Below are positions 32,935 to 44,614 of a DNA stretch of 64,000 bases, in pieces. Position 1 is the stretch's first letter. The number at the start of each line of letters is the position of its first letter. Below the pieces are notes generated by a model, which saw only the letters and a list, made by a program, of their open reading frames with translations, made no database searches and was not told the origin of the DNA. The DNA comes from Malachius bipustulatus (Eukaryota > Arthropoda > Insecta > Coleoptera > Melyridae). The stretch spans positions 15,260,268 through 15,324,267 of the forward strand of contig OU342639.1 in assembly GCA_910589415.1 (NCBI GenBank). Direction: 5' to 3'. Made by a program: the position numbers and the translations under genes.

Positions 32935-35900
32935 CTAAACATCACTTAAATCAAGGTAAGCAGTGATGTTTTCCTTATACTCCTGCACACTATAGAAAGC
33001 ACCCTGCTTTAAACAATTTTTCATAACCCTCTTGAAGATAGCAAGTGAGTATTCCCTTATATATCTAGGTAGTAAATTATACAAACCAATGTCTAACTTT
33101 GAAACGAACTATTTAACCCTTAGAGGGGGAAAATAGTCGCTGAGAGCATGAGACAAGAAAAACAAGGGTCGTCGGTTGAGTCGCTAGTCTAAGAGGGTCA
33201 ACAATAACAAGTAGGTCAGTAGAACAACAGGTACTCTTTATTAAAATAAATCACAGTTATTATCACAAATTATTAACTTGAGCACGGTTAACAACAATAA
33301 GGAGCAAGAGCGTGTAGAATCTGAATGAACTGATCGGTTAAAACTTGGTAGGCAAAGGCACTTAGCTTCGTAGGGTCTTCGGGCGAGGGTGAAGGTTTAG
33401 CCGGTGGTAAAATTGGTTTCAGGTACAACCCCTGTGCTGCCTTCTTGTTAGAAGAAGAACCTTGCTTCCATGAAATAGTTGGTTCCGGGAGTAAAAGTTG
33501 TCAACCAGGGAAAAATGTGCCTCCAGGTAAAAAATGTGCCTCCAGGTAAAAACAATCCGTAGGAAAAAGCTGCAATTTCATGTGTATCAGAAACACTCTT
33601 GCATTAATAAATGGTCCGATCGAGTCTGCTTGCCAAGGTACATAGAATTATTCCCGTCCTCAAGATAGGTTGGGATAAAAAGGTGACTGACAAAATTTTA
33701 CATGCGAACGAAACTCGATCGGGTTTAAAAGCTATAATTAAAATTAGCATACGGTATTAAGAAAAATAAATATGATCGGTATAATTCTAGCACAATTAAT
33801 AACATCATTTTACGACACTTACCAAGCCAAAAACGTGGGCGATGTTTATAATAATTAACAATAATTAACGTGAAAGTTCACGACGCCATTTCAGGAACCT
33901 TCAGGTGTTTTGCGGAACCGACCTTCCTTTAGCGAATTCCAGGAGAGAAAGAAAGTGCAAGTCCGGTATGAAGATGAAACGCACCTCATTGCAACTTGAC
34001 AGTCGATGTTACGAAAATCGAGGCCTCCAGCCGGCCGATCATTGCACTAAACGCCACTATCACCCACTCACTGCGCGCGCCCGCCGTTGTCTCTGTTTTA
34101 CCGGCATCTAGCCGGTACGTACGAAATGTACGTTACAACTTATTTCCTTTAGAGATCGAAATTCTAGACCTGAGCGTTATCAACTGATCTGCGTATCTAG
34201 TATCATACTCATGAACATCAGAATGTGTACTATATTCATCTACAGGCTTATGTATCTCAGTCAACGTGTGCATAATGTATAGACTAGGTAGTGTAAGCAC
34301 CCCCAGGGTCCTGAAAAGGTTTTTGCAGCTATCGTTATAACCGACCTTCATTATAATTCTAATAGATCTCTTCTGCATTTTGAAGACTTTCTCCGCACAT
34401 GATGAGCCCCCCCACAGAATCAGACCATAAGACATGTTACTGTGAAACAGTCCATAATAGACAGACAGGAGAGCCTCATCCGAAAGAACCAATCTCAAAC
34501 GCCTCAGCAAATATACCTGTGTTGTCAAATGCTTACACAATTTTTCCACATGATCTGACCATCTAAGTGAATCATCTATGGTCACACCCAACAGGCTTAC
34601 TTGAAACTCACTCTTTCTATTATGTCTACTAGAAAAATAGATAGTTTTTGTCTTTTCAACATTGATTTGAAGTTTATTTGACAAGAACCACTCCTCTATA
34701 TATTTACCACTTGTTACGATTCTACCCTTTACATCCTGAATATCCCTACCTTCGATCAATACGGTCGTGTCATCCGCATACAGCACACATTTATTTGGTA
34801 CTATGAAATCTACAAAGTCATTTATATAAATAACGAAGAGAAGGGGCCCCAGCACAGAACCCTGTGGAACGCCATGTTTTATCATTCTTGTATCAGATGT
34901 TTTACCATTGTAGGAAACATATTGTCTTCGATCAGATAAGTAACTGATTATAAGATCTAAAGTTAATCCTCTTATTCCATATTTATACAATTTATCCTTT
35001 AATATTTCATGAGAAATTACGTCAAAAGCTTTCTTCAGATCATATAAGATGGCAGCAATTGCCTTTTTATTATCAAAAGCAGATGTTATTTCTCCCATCA
35101 ATGACTGAAGAGCCATGATAGACGAAACTTTCTGTCTGTATGCAAATTGAGAATTAGAGAGAACGTAATTTTTTTCAAAAAACACTTGTAATCTTTTACT
35201 CAAAATTATCTCAAACACTTTACTAAAAATCGGAGTTATTGTTATGGGTCTATAGTTACTCGTTTCATTCTTATTTCCACCTTTGAAAATCGGTACAACC
35301 TTGGATATCTTAAAGCTATGAGGAAACTTACCCTGTGAAATACATCCGTTATAAATAATTGACATCGGCACTGCCAGTACACTAGACAACCTTTTTACCA
35401 ATCGAGCATTTATCTCGAAGTCATCTAGTGAGGGTTTCGGCTTCATTGTTGTCACAGCAGTCGCTACCTCATCTACCGTTATAGGCTTCATAAAGAAAGA
35501 TTTGTCTAGAAATGTTACTCCTTCAAGGGGATCTCTAGTTGAGGGAGGCATTTCTCGTATAATTCGTTCCACAGAATCCACAAAAAAACTATTGAATTCC
35601 CCTGGATTAATTTTTATGTTATCATCCCTTTCCTTTACTTGATTTCTCTCGTAGTTAATGATCCTCCACGTTGCCTTACTTACGTTACTAGATGTTATTA
35701 TATAATTTTCATATGCAGTTTTTTTCGCCTGATTCAACGCTCTTTGGTAACGACGGCGATATTTTCTATATATTTAATATATAGAAAAAAAAACTGAGTG
35801 AGCCAATCCTCACTCAGTTTTCCAGAGATGCACACTGTCCTTACAGCATTTAAAGTGTCTCGCATATGTCTTAAGCTCGGGGTAAACCATCTCACCGGGC

Positions 35901-36876
35901 TATCAAAGTTTTTATCAATTGTTTTTATTGTCGAAAATGAATGATATGTTCGAATGAAGAAACTCATAAACCAACTGACATAGTCTTCTACGTCGTTTGT
36001 TACATCATATTTGTCCCAATCAATATCCTGCAAGTATTTTTCCATTTCAATTAAATCACTGGGAGTCATAACCCTTCTACTGATCTTGTCAGACCTTTTC
36101 AAACTAAATTTTTTATAGACCTTTATTTGTTGTCCTGAGTGGTCAGAGAGGTTTATATCAACTACATCCGCCTTTATTTGATTCTGTGATACATTAGTTA
36201 AAACATTATCAACACATGATTTAGAATATTGGGTCACCCTAGTTGGGACCTCAATCATGTGACGCAATCCGAAGGTAGCAGCGAGGTCTAGAAACTCGAT
36301 CTTTCTGTTATCATTTTTCAACATATCTATGTTGAAGTCACCTACTATAATAACATCTGTAAAATTATATGTTTTATAACAACTCATAAATATAAATGAC
36401 AATATTTCATTAAATTTTTCTAAAAATTAATCGGTATTTACAATACAGCTTGACCTATATACAGTAACTATTAGTAATCCGATCCCACTTAAAACTATAC
36501 CACAAAATTCAGCTTCCAATTCTACACAAAATCGTGAAAAATCAATGGATATACATGGAATACTTTGCTTTACAAATATAGCCACTCCACCATGTCCCTT
36601 ACTCTCTCTACAATAGTGACTTCTTAAGATGTGATCACCTAAATTTACAGTTGTCAATGTGTTCGCTTTCAAAAAATGTTCCGAAAGACATAGCACGTCC
36701 CATTCATTTTTGCTCAGGCAAATTCTTAATTCGTCTATCTTATTTGTGACACTCTGAATATTCACATGGAAAATAGATATTTCCGAGATGTCTTGGTATA
36801 CCGTTGATATTAAGTCTGATCTTTCATCAAATTTCTCGACAGGAAAAAACGACTCACACAAACACCCTTTGGCCAC
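32935..36876 (-). pseudogene. CR1-like ORF2: endonuclease and reverse transcriptase
   Basis: Endonuclease: IFHVNIQSVTNKIDEL, VLCLSEHFL (catalytic Glu), GHGGVAIFVKQ, IIVGDFNIDML and LSDHSGQQI (the His of S-D-H is kept). RT: SNYRPITITPIFSKVFE, LYDLKKAFDVISHEIL, HGVPQGSVLGPLLF, VLYADDTTVLI (catalytic YADD). A C-terminal tail (YNLLPRYIREYSLAIFKRVM) ends at 32935. The EN frame shifts near 36420 and again near 35740. A 1,026-bp insertion separates the last ~60 codons. Otherwise the protein is well preserved. Confidence 0.9.
33111..34136 (-). mobile_element. Solo-LTR-like insertion with AACT duplication
   Basis: AACT stands at 33107-33110 and 34137-34140, and removal of the 1,026 bp restores the ORF2 C-terminus. 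No ORF is present. The right part is rich in CpG and contains a partial palindrome (GTACGTACGAAATGTACGT). A 4-bp duplication and absence of coding sequence suit a solo LTR. Confidence 0.6.
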
Positions 36877-37910
36877 AGCTCAGGATCCATTGCTCTATCC
36901 CTATCCGAAGCTTCGACTGTAATTTTAAACGAAGAATAATACTGCGGATACTTAGAGTTTAACCTCTCCACCTGCACCCTGGTAAATAGCTGCTTCAAAT
37001 AATCTTCCACCTCATTTTGGTTGGTATCTGGATGTAGCTTGTATACATGTATATATGCCATTTCATTTGCCATTTTTAAGACACATTTATCGTCTGAGTT
37101 GGTTCCCTTGATTGGAGCGATTCTTTTCCTATTATGCTGGAATTTTGCGAAACTTTTTACATCTGTTTCTACATTTACCAGCGGCTTTTTGTTATTACCT
37201 TTAAAAACTTGCTTGGGTATATTAGGTCGATTGGAAGCTTCATCCACCCCAGCACCTCTACCCCTTCTATTAAATGATTGTTTATCTTTAGATGATTGTT
37301 TATTATCTCCCATAATATTCCTATCTATATCATTATCATCAGCTTTATTCTGATTTACACTCTTGACACTTTGATTTTCATCATTGTGTCCTAGATTTTT
37401 CGATAAAAAATTCTGATTTATTTTGTTTGTTGAATCTTCACCAAAAGAGGAAGCCACAGCTTCGGAATATGATTTCGCTGCTTCCCGGTTTCTATTCAAA
37501 ACATCAGAACTTTCAAATTCATTACGCAATCCTCCATTCCTCGATATAAAATCCAAATAATTCGTTAATGAATCAATAACTCTCTGTTGTTGAAATATCG
37601 TTTGGTCTCTGTCACTTACCATTTGCTTTAGGTAGTTTATCTCGATTTGATACACTGCCAGCTGTGCGTTATCAGCCAACGGCGATTTCAGCTGATCGCT
37701 ATTTTCCATACTCACAATTAATTCTTGGCAACAATTTATTGTTTTTGCACTTGCGTCAATAATTTTCACACCTTTCAGAAGCTTAACGCATCCATCATGC
37801 GTAACTGCACCGCACTGTACACATTTCACTCCCGAAATTGCTACTTTTTTACATTTTCTACAAGGCTTTTGCGGAGCCGCTAAATTAAGTTCTTCACCGC
37901 CGGCCATCAT
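36810..37910 (-). CDS. CR1-like ORF1 protein with N-terminal zinc finger
   Basis: 366 codons, intact. The N-terminus has a PHD-like zinc finger, CRKCKKVAISGVKCVQCG followed by H and C (residues 17-41), as in many CR1/Jockey-group ORF1 proteins. A coiled-coil-like stretch follows (residues 80-115), then a basic Asn/Lys/Arg-rich middle and a C-terminal domain (IHVYKLHPDTNQNEVEDYL). It probably binds element RNA. The end overlaps the start of ORF2 by 67 bp. Two adjacent ATGs open the frame; the first was taken. Confidence 0.85.
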   Translation of the reverse strand: MMAGGEELNLAAPQKPCRKCKKVAISGVKCVQCGAVTHDGCVKLLKGVKIIDASAKTINCCQELIVSMENSDQLKSPLADNAQLAVYQIEINYLKQMVSDRDQTIFQQQRVIDSLTNYLDFISRNGGLRNEFESSDVLNRNREAAKSYSEAVASSFGEDSTNKINQNFLSKNLGHNDENQSVKSVNQNKADDNDIDRNIMGDNKQSSKDKQSFNRRGRGAGVDEASNRPNIPKQVFKGNNKKPLVNVETDVKSFAKFQHNRKRIAPIKGTNSDDKCVLKMANEMAYIHVYKLHPDTNQNEVEDYLKQLFTRVQVERLNSKYPQYYSSFKITVEASDRDRAMDPELWPKGVCVSRFFLSRNLMKDQT

Positions 37911-38748
37911 CGGCGAATTGATTCATTGATTGATTGATATTACTGGTCAAAAACGCCCCGCAATACTGTTAACAAAAAAAATATTTTTTTGGTTACGTTT
38001 TCCGCTCCATTAATGAGGCATAAATTTTCGTAGGTTGTGCAAGTTTTATGTAACCATCTAGAACAATTGACACATTGCAACCAATCCACGTTTATTTAGT
38101 AGAGAAGTAATAATCGACACATTTAACACAGCATTCCTCAGTTTCGTCTTAGAACTCTTCCGATGAACGCAACACTGGCTCCTCAGAACTGTCGGGTGCT
38201 CTCTCGTGCTAGTTCTGATGTAAGTTCTGCCCATTGTGTCTAGAAAAAAAATAGCTTATATTTCTTATTTCAGACTCACTGGGGCATTTTACACTTCAAG
38301 CACTGGGGCGTATTTCAAATAATGAAGTGAAATACGCCCCACTGTTATTTTATAACCAGATGATAATCGAAAGGAAATTAAATGATGGTATTCATAAGGT
38401 TATGAAACATAGTTTTGAAGTTTTGATTCAATTTTGAGCTTATGTGAGTCAGTTTTACAATAAAAATTATTATAGTGATTAAGTCGAAAATATTATTTTA
38501 ACAACTTACCGTATATTACCCTTTTTGTTAATAATTACGCAAAACTGTGGACTGTGAACAACAACTTCTACACAAGAACTACATTGTGTGACACTAGTGG
38601 TCCCATCTGTAGAATTGTTACTGAACTGTGATGGTGGGGCCTTTTACACGTTGGGGCGTATTACCCCGTTTTACCCTAATTAATAAAAAAGTACCTCACA
38701 TTTTTATTGTTCACTAAAAGTTAATTATTTAATTTTTGATATACTTAC

Positions 38749-38841
38749 GCTGTTGGAAGCACTTTCTAAACGCATTATTCTCTTTTGTTCCTCTTTTCTC
38801 GCCTTTTTAGTCGCTCCAGCCAAGTCTTTGTCATCCATTAC
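38749..38841 (-). CDS. Upstream exon of the acidic gene fragment
   Basis: 31 codons between acceptor TTGTTGCAG (38842) and donor AGC/GTAAGTAT (38748). It encodes MDDKDLAGATKKARKEEQKR followed by IMRLESASNS, in phase 0 with the exon at 32481. The correct splice sites, phase and codon-level continuity show that this was a real, spliced gene. The function is unknown. Confidence 0.5.
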
Positions 38842-40081
38842 CTGCAACAAGTCGGAAAATTAGATAATGCACAAAATTCATAAATTTTTATGATTCATTT
38901 ACTTTTCTGAAAAGTAAAACTGACAGATTTAGTAATTTAAAAAAAGTGTCAAGGTTAACACACATATTTGGAAACTAATGCATACAATGCACCTTCAACT
39001 TTGTATTGCTTTACAATAATTAAGGTTCATTGTTGCCGAAGAACTGTGAATAAAATATCACCTAGAACTCAAACTGCAATAAGATGCAGGGTGTCCTTTT
39101 TTTTTAAATATCCCACCAAGTCACTGAGATTTTTGGATGTACCCTGTGTAAATAAAAGCCTTTAAAGTAAGTAGAATGAAACCCCAACAACTTTTTGTAC
39201 TTGACTTCTTTTGTAAAGTCTCAATGCTAAATGGGCTCTACAATTTAGCACTCTCAGGGTCGTATGCTAGAAAATGTCATTTGGCGTTGTTAACGTAACA
39301 CCGATGTCAATCTGACGTTGTTGTTAAAATCAATTCGGTATGCTAGAACGAAATATTCATGATTTGACACTGTTGTTAGGTAACATCATCGTGTTAAAAA
39401 TGTAACATGAACAATAGCGGCAACGTTGTATATTCGCTGATCACACTGATTACAGGCTAAGAACAATTCACGAGCTAGTACGAACCCGAACCGAAGTTCG
39501 ATTTCGTAATTAATCGGCGATCCGAGATGGTCGAGGTCGATTTTGGTTTCGCGTTGTTAGATGTTCGCTAGTGTCTATTGAACGCATGCGCATGGCCTAT
39601 TTATACTGTTGTGTTGTAACAAATAATAACAAACGTAAACGTTCCAAAGTAGTAAACATCAGGCAAGAAAAACAATTTAATTAAATAACATTTCCACCAA
39701 CCCAGTTTGGTCTGCTCATGGTTAAATGTTTATTTATTTATTTAATTTTATTCTGAATCTAAATGGAAAACACACATCAAGCAGGAAAAATAATAAATAT
39801 TTCCCTATATACTCCGCCCATGGTAAAGTATGTTCACACCATTACGTTATTTTTTTCAATCCAAATGCGTCCCTGCTGTGTTTCTACAGTTAGGTACTAG
39901 GTACTTTCTGGAAGAAAGATTTTGGAAATTCAAGATCTGATGCCCACAATTGTCAGGTACCTATTAAATTTTCCTATTAAATTAAAGATCTTGTATAATA
40001 GAAGGGGTTATAAAATACTTCAAACTGAAATTATAGTAAGTATAAAAATATAGTTAGGTACCTATTTGGTTAATTTTCAAT
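38842..40081. other. No gene; AT-rich, MITE-like words
   Basis: Words such as GATGCAGGGTGTCC (39082) and TGTACCCTGTG (39137) look like ends of a small inverted-repeat element. The Gypsy-3 integrase should follow on the minus strand from 40082 but is absent here. Confidence 0.45.
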
Positions 40082-42444
40082 TTATGGAACAAGATAGTTG
40101 ATATTTAGTTGTGATGACACTGTAAAAGAGAAGTCTGGGGGAGTAGCTGGTGGTTGTATATTACTTTCTCGGGCTTTCAAGATTTCTTCTAAAGGGGGTG
40201 TATTTAATTCTCGCTCTAAGTCTTCGAGTGGTCTTTCATTTTTGTCTACGTTGTTAATTATTGACGAATTTTCGTCTTCAAATGCGTTTACTTGAATGCG
40301 AGATAATGCATCTGCATTACAGTTTAAAGATCCCTTTTTATAGATTATCTCGTAATCGTACTCTTCTAATTTTAATCTCCAGCGAGTTAATTTTGATTTC
40401 ATCAGCCAGACTAAAGGGCGATGGTCTGTGTAAATGTAAAATTTACGATCATACAAATAAGGGCGAAAGTACTTGGTAGCGTAGCCCCAAACTATGGCTA
40501 AGATTTCTTTTTGGTAAGCCGGATATCTTTGTTCCGTTTCGTTGAGCGTCCTAGATGCATAACTGATAGGTTTATCACTACCTACCGGCCCTTGTGGGAG
40601 CACAGCCCCTAGCGCAATATCAGATGCGTCCGTAGTGAAAAGGAACGGTTTAGTAAAATCTGGGTATTGCAAAATAGGATCATTCATTAAGATGTTTTTA
40701 CAAGTTTCGAAAGCTTCAAGGAATGGTAAGTCGTGGGTAATGGTGGCATTTTTCTTGAGACAACGAGTTAAGGGTTTTGTTAATTTACCGAAATCTTTAA
40801 TAAATTTTCGATAATATCCCACTAGACCAAGGAAACCTTTAATTTCCTTTCTAGTTCTTGGAAGTGGATAGTTTTTTACTGCCTTAACCTTTTCAGGGTT
40901 AGGTTTTACTCCGTCAGCTGTTATGACGTGCCCTAAGTAAGTTACTTCACGTCTCAAAAATTCGCTTTTGTCAAGCTGAATTGTGAGATTAGCTTGTCTC
41001 AGTCTCTGGAATACTTCTTCAAGTCGTTCAAGATGTTCTTGAAGTGACGTACTAAAGATGATGATGTCATCTAAGTAAGTGAAGCATTTTTCATTTTGAA
41101 TGCCTCTCAAGATGTTGTCCATAACCCTCTGAAAGGTTGCAGGAGCATTCTTGAGGCCAAAAGGCATTCGCCTGTACTCATAATGACCGCCTTCAGTACT
41201 GAATGCTGTCTTTTCAATATCCTCTTCGGACATCTAAATTTGGTGATATCCGGAGGCTAAGTCGAGTGTGGTGTAATATTGACTACGGCCTAATTTATCT
41301 AGAATATCTGATATGTTGGGGAGAGGATATTTGTCTCCAATAGTTTGCTCATTAAGTCGTCGATAATCAATGACCATACGATATTTTCGTTTGCCACTGG
41401 CGTCCACTTTTTTGGGAACGACCAAAACTGGACAGCTCCAAGGACTGCAGCTTGGTTGAATTATTTTCTGTTTCAACAAGTCGTCAACTTGTTTTTTGAC
41501 TTCTTGTTGTTGGGCTTGGGGTAAACGATACGATTTTAAATAGACTGGGTTCGGATTACAAAGTCTGATAGAATGTTTAACTTGATTGGAAAAAGTTAAT
41601 GGAACACCTTCGCAGTAAAATATGTCTTTATATTCACGACACAGCTGCTGAATAATTGCTTTTCTTCGGCGTTCATGTGATCGAGTCTTAGATTATTTAA
41701 ATTTTGAAATTTCAAATTTTCAATTTCGATGTCATCATTATCGTAATCTACCAAGTCGGTTTGATTTTCAAAATAATTTAATTCGTTAGTAGTGATAGGC
41801 TCTACTTGAATGGGGGAATTAAATGTTACATTTTCTGGATTTTCATTGCTGTTTAAGATCGTTGCATAAGCGAAATTGTCTTTTGAAATTTTTACTAATT
41901 ATCCTGGGATTTCAACTCCCGGTTTGACAATTATTTTTGGAATAATTCCGGTTTCGGTGGTACATGAAACAGGTATTTTAATTATTTTTTCAGTTCTCGC
42001 TTCTACATCGATTTGATATAAGGGTATTTTATGGTTAGGTTTATTACCTAGAGGTTTAGAAATATGTTCATTGGGTAAATGTAATGGAATATTTGCTGTT
42101 CTGGTAATAAGACGTTTGTTCTTAAAATCTATCGTAGCTCCTAATTGTTTCAAAAGATCAGTTCCAATTAATCCATGATATTGATCGTTAATATCAAATA
42201 CATAAAATTTGAATTTGACATTGCCTGTTTTGAAAATAGCTGGCAACGGAATTTTTGCCACTTCATTGTGAATACTCGTCTGATGTACAGACTTGATCTG
42301 AAATGGTTCGTTTTCAATAAATTTAGAATAATATTTATGAACTAAATATTCACATAATAAAGATTTCATGCTACCAGTATCGATCATGAATCGCAAATTT
42401 AAAGTAGGAATGACAATATAAGGGAGTTTTGGATGATTTTCCAA
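40082..42444 (-). pseudogene. Gypsy-3 pol (protease, RT, RNase H; no integrase)
   Basis: Protease: LRFMIDTGSMKSLL and YHGLIGTDLLKQLGA. RT: PVLVVPKKVDASGKRKYRM, YYTTLDLASGYHQI, MPFGLKNAPATFQRVMDN, CFTYLDDIIIFS. RNase H: FLFTTDASDIALGAVL, LNETEQRYPAYQKEILAI, FYIYTDHRPLVWLM, and NCNADALSRI. Sequence style is that of the insect 17.6/gypsy group. A single in-frame stop splits RT after SGYHQI (41233), and the frame breaks near 41690-41900. Coding ends at 40082, about 25 codons past the RNase H tail; integrase and any env are missing. Confidence 0.92.
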
Positions 42445-42455
42445 ATTTACCTGAA

Positions 42456-43956
42456 CTATGTCTTTTCGTTCAGATTCAAAACCTGGATAAAATTTTGTTC
42501 TATCTCTTCATCAAGTGGAGGAGAAGGTTCCACATGATTTTGGCTAGTATTCTCGTAATAGGTATTATATTCATCAAAATTTTGCTTGAATTCCTCAAAG
42601 TTTTGCATATCAATCAATTTTTGATAGGCTTCTGAATTTAATTGGTCATGATTTGATGACTCGTCCAAAAAGTTATTATTAACTAACTCATGGGGGAGGA
42701 CTTCTTGATGGTATAGTTGCGTTCGGGAATTATTTGGAGCATTTGGGTTTACTCCTACATTTCTTGCGAAATTTCTCGTGGAAGTTTCCATTGGGGTGAA
42801 ATTCCTAGTAGAAGTTTCCATTGGGGTTGGCTTGAATGTGGGTTTATAATTTGGATTTGGCTTAAATGCATTTTGGTTAGAATACCTGAAATTATTTTGA
42901 GAAAATTGTGGGCGAGGAACAAATTGAGGTTTGTTAAACGATTGATTCAAGAAATTTTGATTTGGTCTTTGACCTTGAAATTGTTGAACATTATGACCAG
43001 CAAATTGTTGCCAATTTGGTTGCCTTTGTGAAAATAAAGGATTATTTACAAAATTATTCGGATTAGAATAATTAATAAAGTGTCTATTAGTAACAATTTT
43101 TTGGAATTTATTTCCTTGGTTATTAGAAAAATTACTTACTCTATTATGAACATTTTGCATTTGTTTCATTTGTTTTTCACCATACTGAAAATTTTCTTCT
43201 TCCATCACAAGTGCCATTGCTTGCTCTAGATGGGCTGCTTTTTGTATTCTGACTGCTAAACCTAATTGACCGTACCGTACAGACCATGCAAATATGTCTG
43301 TAGCGCCATTTTATCATAAATTTGATTTTTAACTAAACGAGTAGCTTCGTCATTGACAGTTGTTAATCTAAGTTTTGTTTGAAGTACGCTTCGAATATCT
43401 TGAATACGCATTCCAAACTGATAGGGGGGTTTCTTTAGGATCGGGTTTTAATAACATAAGGTCTCTAGCTAAACAATCTTCGTCTCTTTGATCTGAAAAA
43501 TATTGCTCTAGGAGAGTTTTAATACGAGGCCAATTAATAGCATCCTCTCTGCTTCCTATTAAAGTGTTTGCTCTACCTTCTAATTTATTAATAATTATCC
43601 TAAGAATCCACTGATTTTTGGGATAAATTTTCACATGTTGAAATAAAAAGTGCAAGGGTAGATTGATCCCCATCGTACATTGGTATTGCATTAACATGGT
43701 AAGTTTGTAGAGAAAGTTCTGCCATTATTGAATTATCAATTGGATTGTTTGAATTTGAAACAGAATTATTACTTTCTACTACTTGATTAGTATTTTCTAA
43801 TACTTGACTATTATTTTCTAATACTTGACTATTATTACCAATTTGAGCTTGTAAACTCAACTGAGCTGCTAATTGCAACTTAGCAGGCGACAAATAAAAT
43901 TTCTTGGGCTTAGTTTGTATTACGTTTTGATCTTCCTGCTCGTCAGAGTCGGACAT
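42456..43956 (-). pseudogene. Gypsy-3 gag
   Basis: ATG at 43956. Residues 1-45 are acidic then Gln/Asn-rich with a tandem SQVLENN unit. The capsid follows (YHVNAIPMYDGDQSTLALFI, IINKLEGRANTLIGSRED, WPRIKTLLEQYFSDQRDE), typical of the 17.6/gypsy group. The C-terminal part is Asn/Gln/Phe-rich with a tandem repeat TPMETSTRNF (about 42765-42830) and no zinc knuckle, which is also usual for that group. The frame shifts near 43620, 43380 and 43260. Confidence 0.88.
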
Positions 43957-44292
43957 TTATTTACAGGATAAAATAAAAGACAGGAATGATGAAAATTACT
44001 TACAGTAGTATCATCGCTGTGAAGATCATCTTCTTCTTTGTCTCAGCAGGTAGATGCTCTCGGCAGGTAGCACTGAACTTTATTTAATCACTTGCAGTTA
44101 TTTTAATTATTTATTTATTAACACACTGGTCTTAGTTTTATTTTTAAATTACAATTATTAAAATGATTATTTAATCACGACGTTAGGTTGAACGATTTTT
44201 GTTTCTTCCTTTGGTTCTTGACGGCGGTGACTTTTAACGATTTAAATCGATGCGTATTAATCACGATTTTTGTTGAAAAACACACAAAATCA

Positions 44293-44312
44293 CCATCCTA
44301 CTGACTGCGCCA
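44293..44312 (-). other. Primer-binding site of Gypsy-3
   Basis: TGGCGCAGTCAGTAGGATGG on the minus strand, just inside the 5' LTR. TGGCGC-start sites prime minus-strand DNA synthesis in many insect Gypsy elements. Confidence 0.75.
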
Positions 44313-44316
44313 GATA

Positions 44317-44613
44317 AATTCGGGTAATCGAATTTGTTTATAAAAAAAACTTTATTAGTTTTTTATTACAATTAAAAATTAAAATTACTTAATAAGCTTA
44401 CGATGCTAGTAAAACTTATGAGCTAACTCAAACTGTTAAGGCTGGACAGCAAAGCTAAACTGAATTATTCTATCTTACCTAGGTCTAACAATAAGAAAAT
44501 GCCTAATACTCTTATAAATATAGTTCATTCTGATGTCATACTTTACAGAACACATCCTGGGAAATGCAACGTTGCTGGAAAGCACTGCAGTTGTCACCTT
44601 ATCCGGTTGTTAT
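44317..44613 (-). repeat. Gypsy-3 5' LTR
   Basis: Partner of 29958-30258. On the minus strand it is followed within four bases by TGGCGCAGTCAGTAGGATGG (44293-44312), a tRNA-primer binding site of the form usual in Gypsy elements. Confidence 0.9.
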
Positions 44614-44614
44614 G

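Larger units (their letters stand above)
32735..37940 (-). mobile_element. CR1-like non-LTR retrotransposon, nearly full length
   Basis: ORF1 and ORF2 are both present on the minus strand. The 3' end is a CTAT repeat tail (plus strand TAGA, 32735-32758), the short simple-repeat tail usual in CR1/L2-like elements. The 5' edge is only about 30 bp before the ORF1 start. The unit is inserted in the GGGTAAAA MITE and is itself interrupted at 33111-34136. Confidence 0.88.
32533..38676. mobile_element. MITE with GGGTAAAA TIRs, opened by a CR1-like element
   Basis: Left end TAGGGTAAAATGGTGTAATA and right end (reverse complement) TAGGGTAAAACGGGGTAATA agree in about 24 of 27 positions, with TA on the outside. 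The subterminal word GGGGCGTATT recurs; at 38305-38317 and 38328-38340 it forms a perfect 13-bp stem. Without the CR1-like element the unit is about 0.9 kb and has no ORF. Confidence 0.65.

Noticed and set aside
33905..34187. Small plus-strand ORFs within the solo-LTR-like insertion
   Set aside because: They cross the AACT border into antisense CR1-like sequence, so they cannot be a gene.
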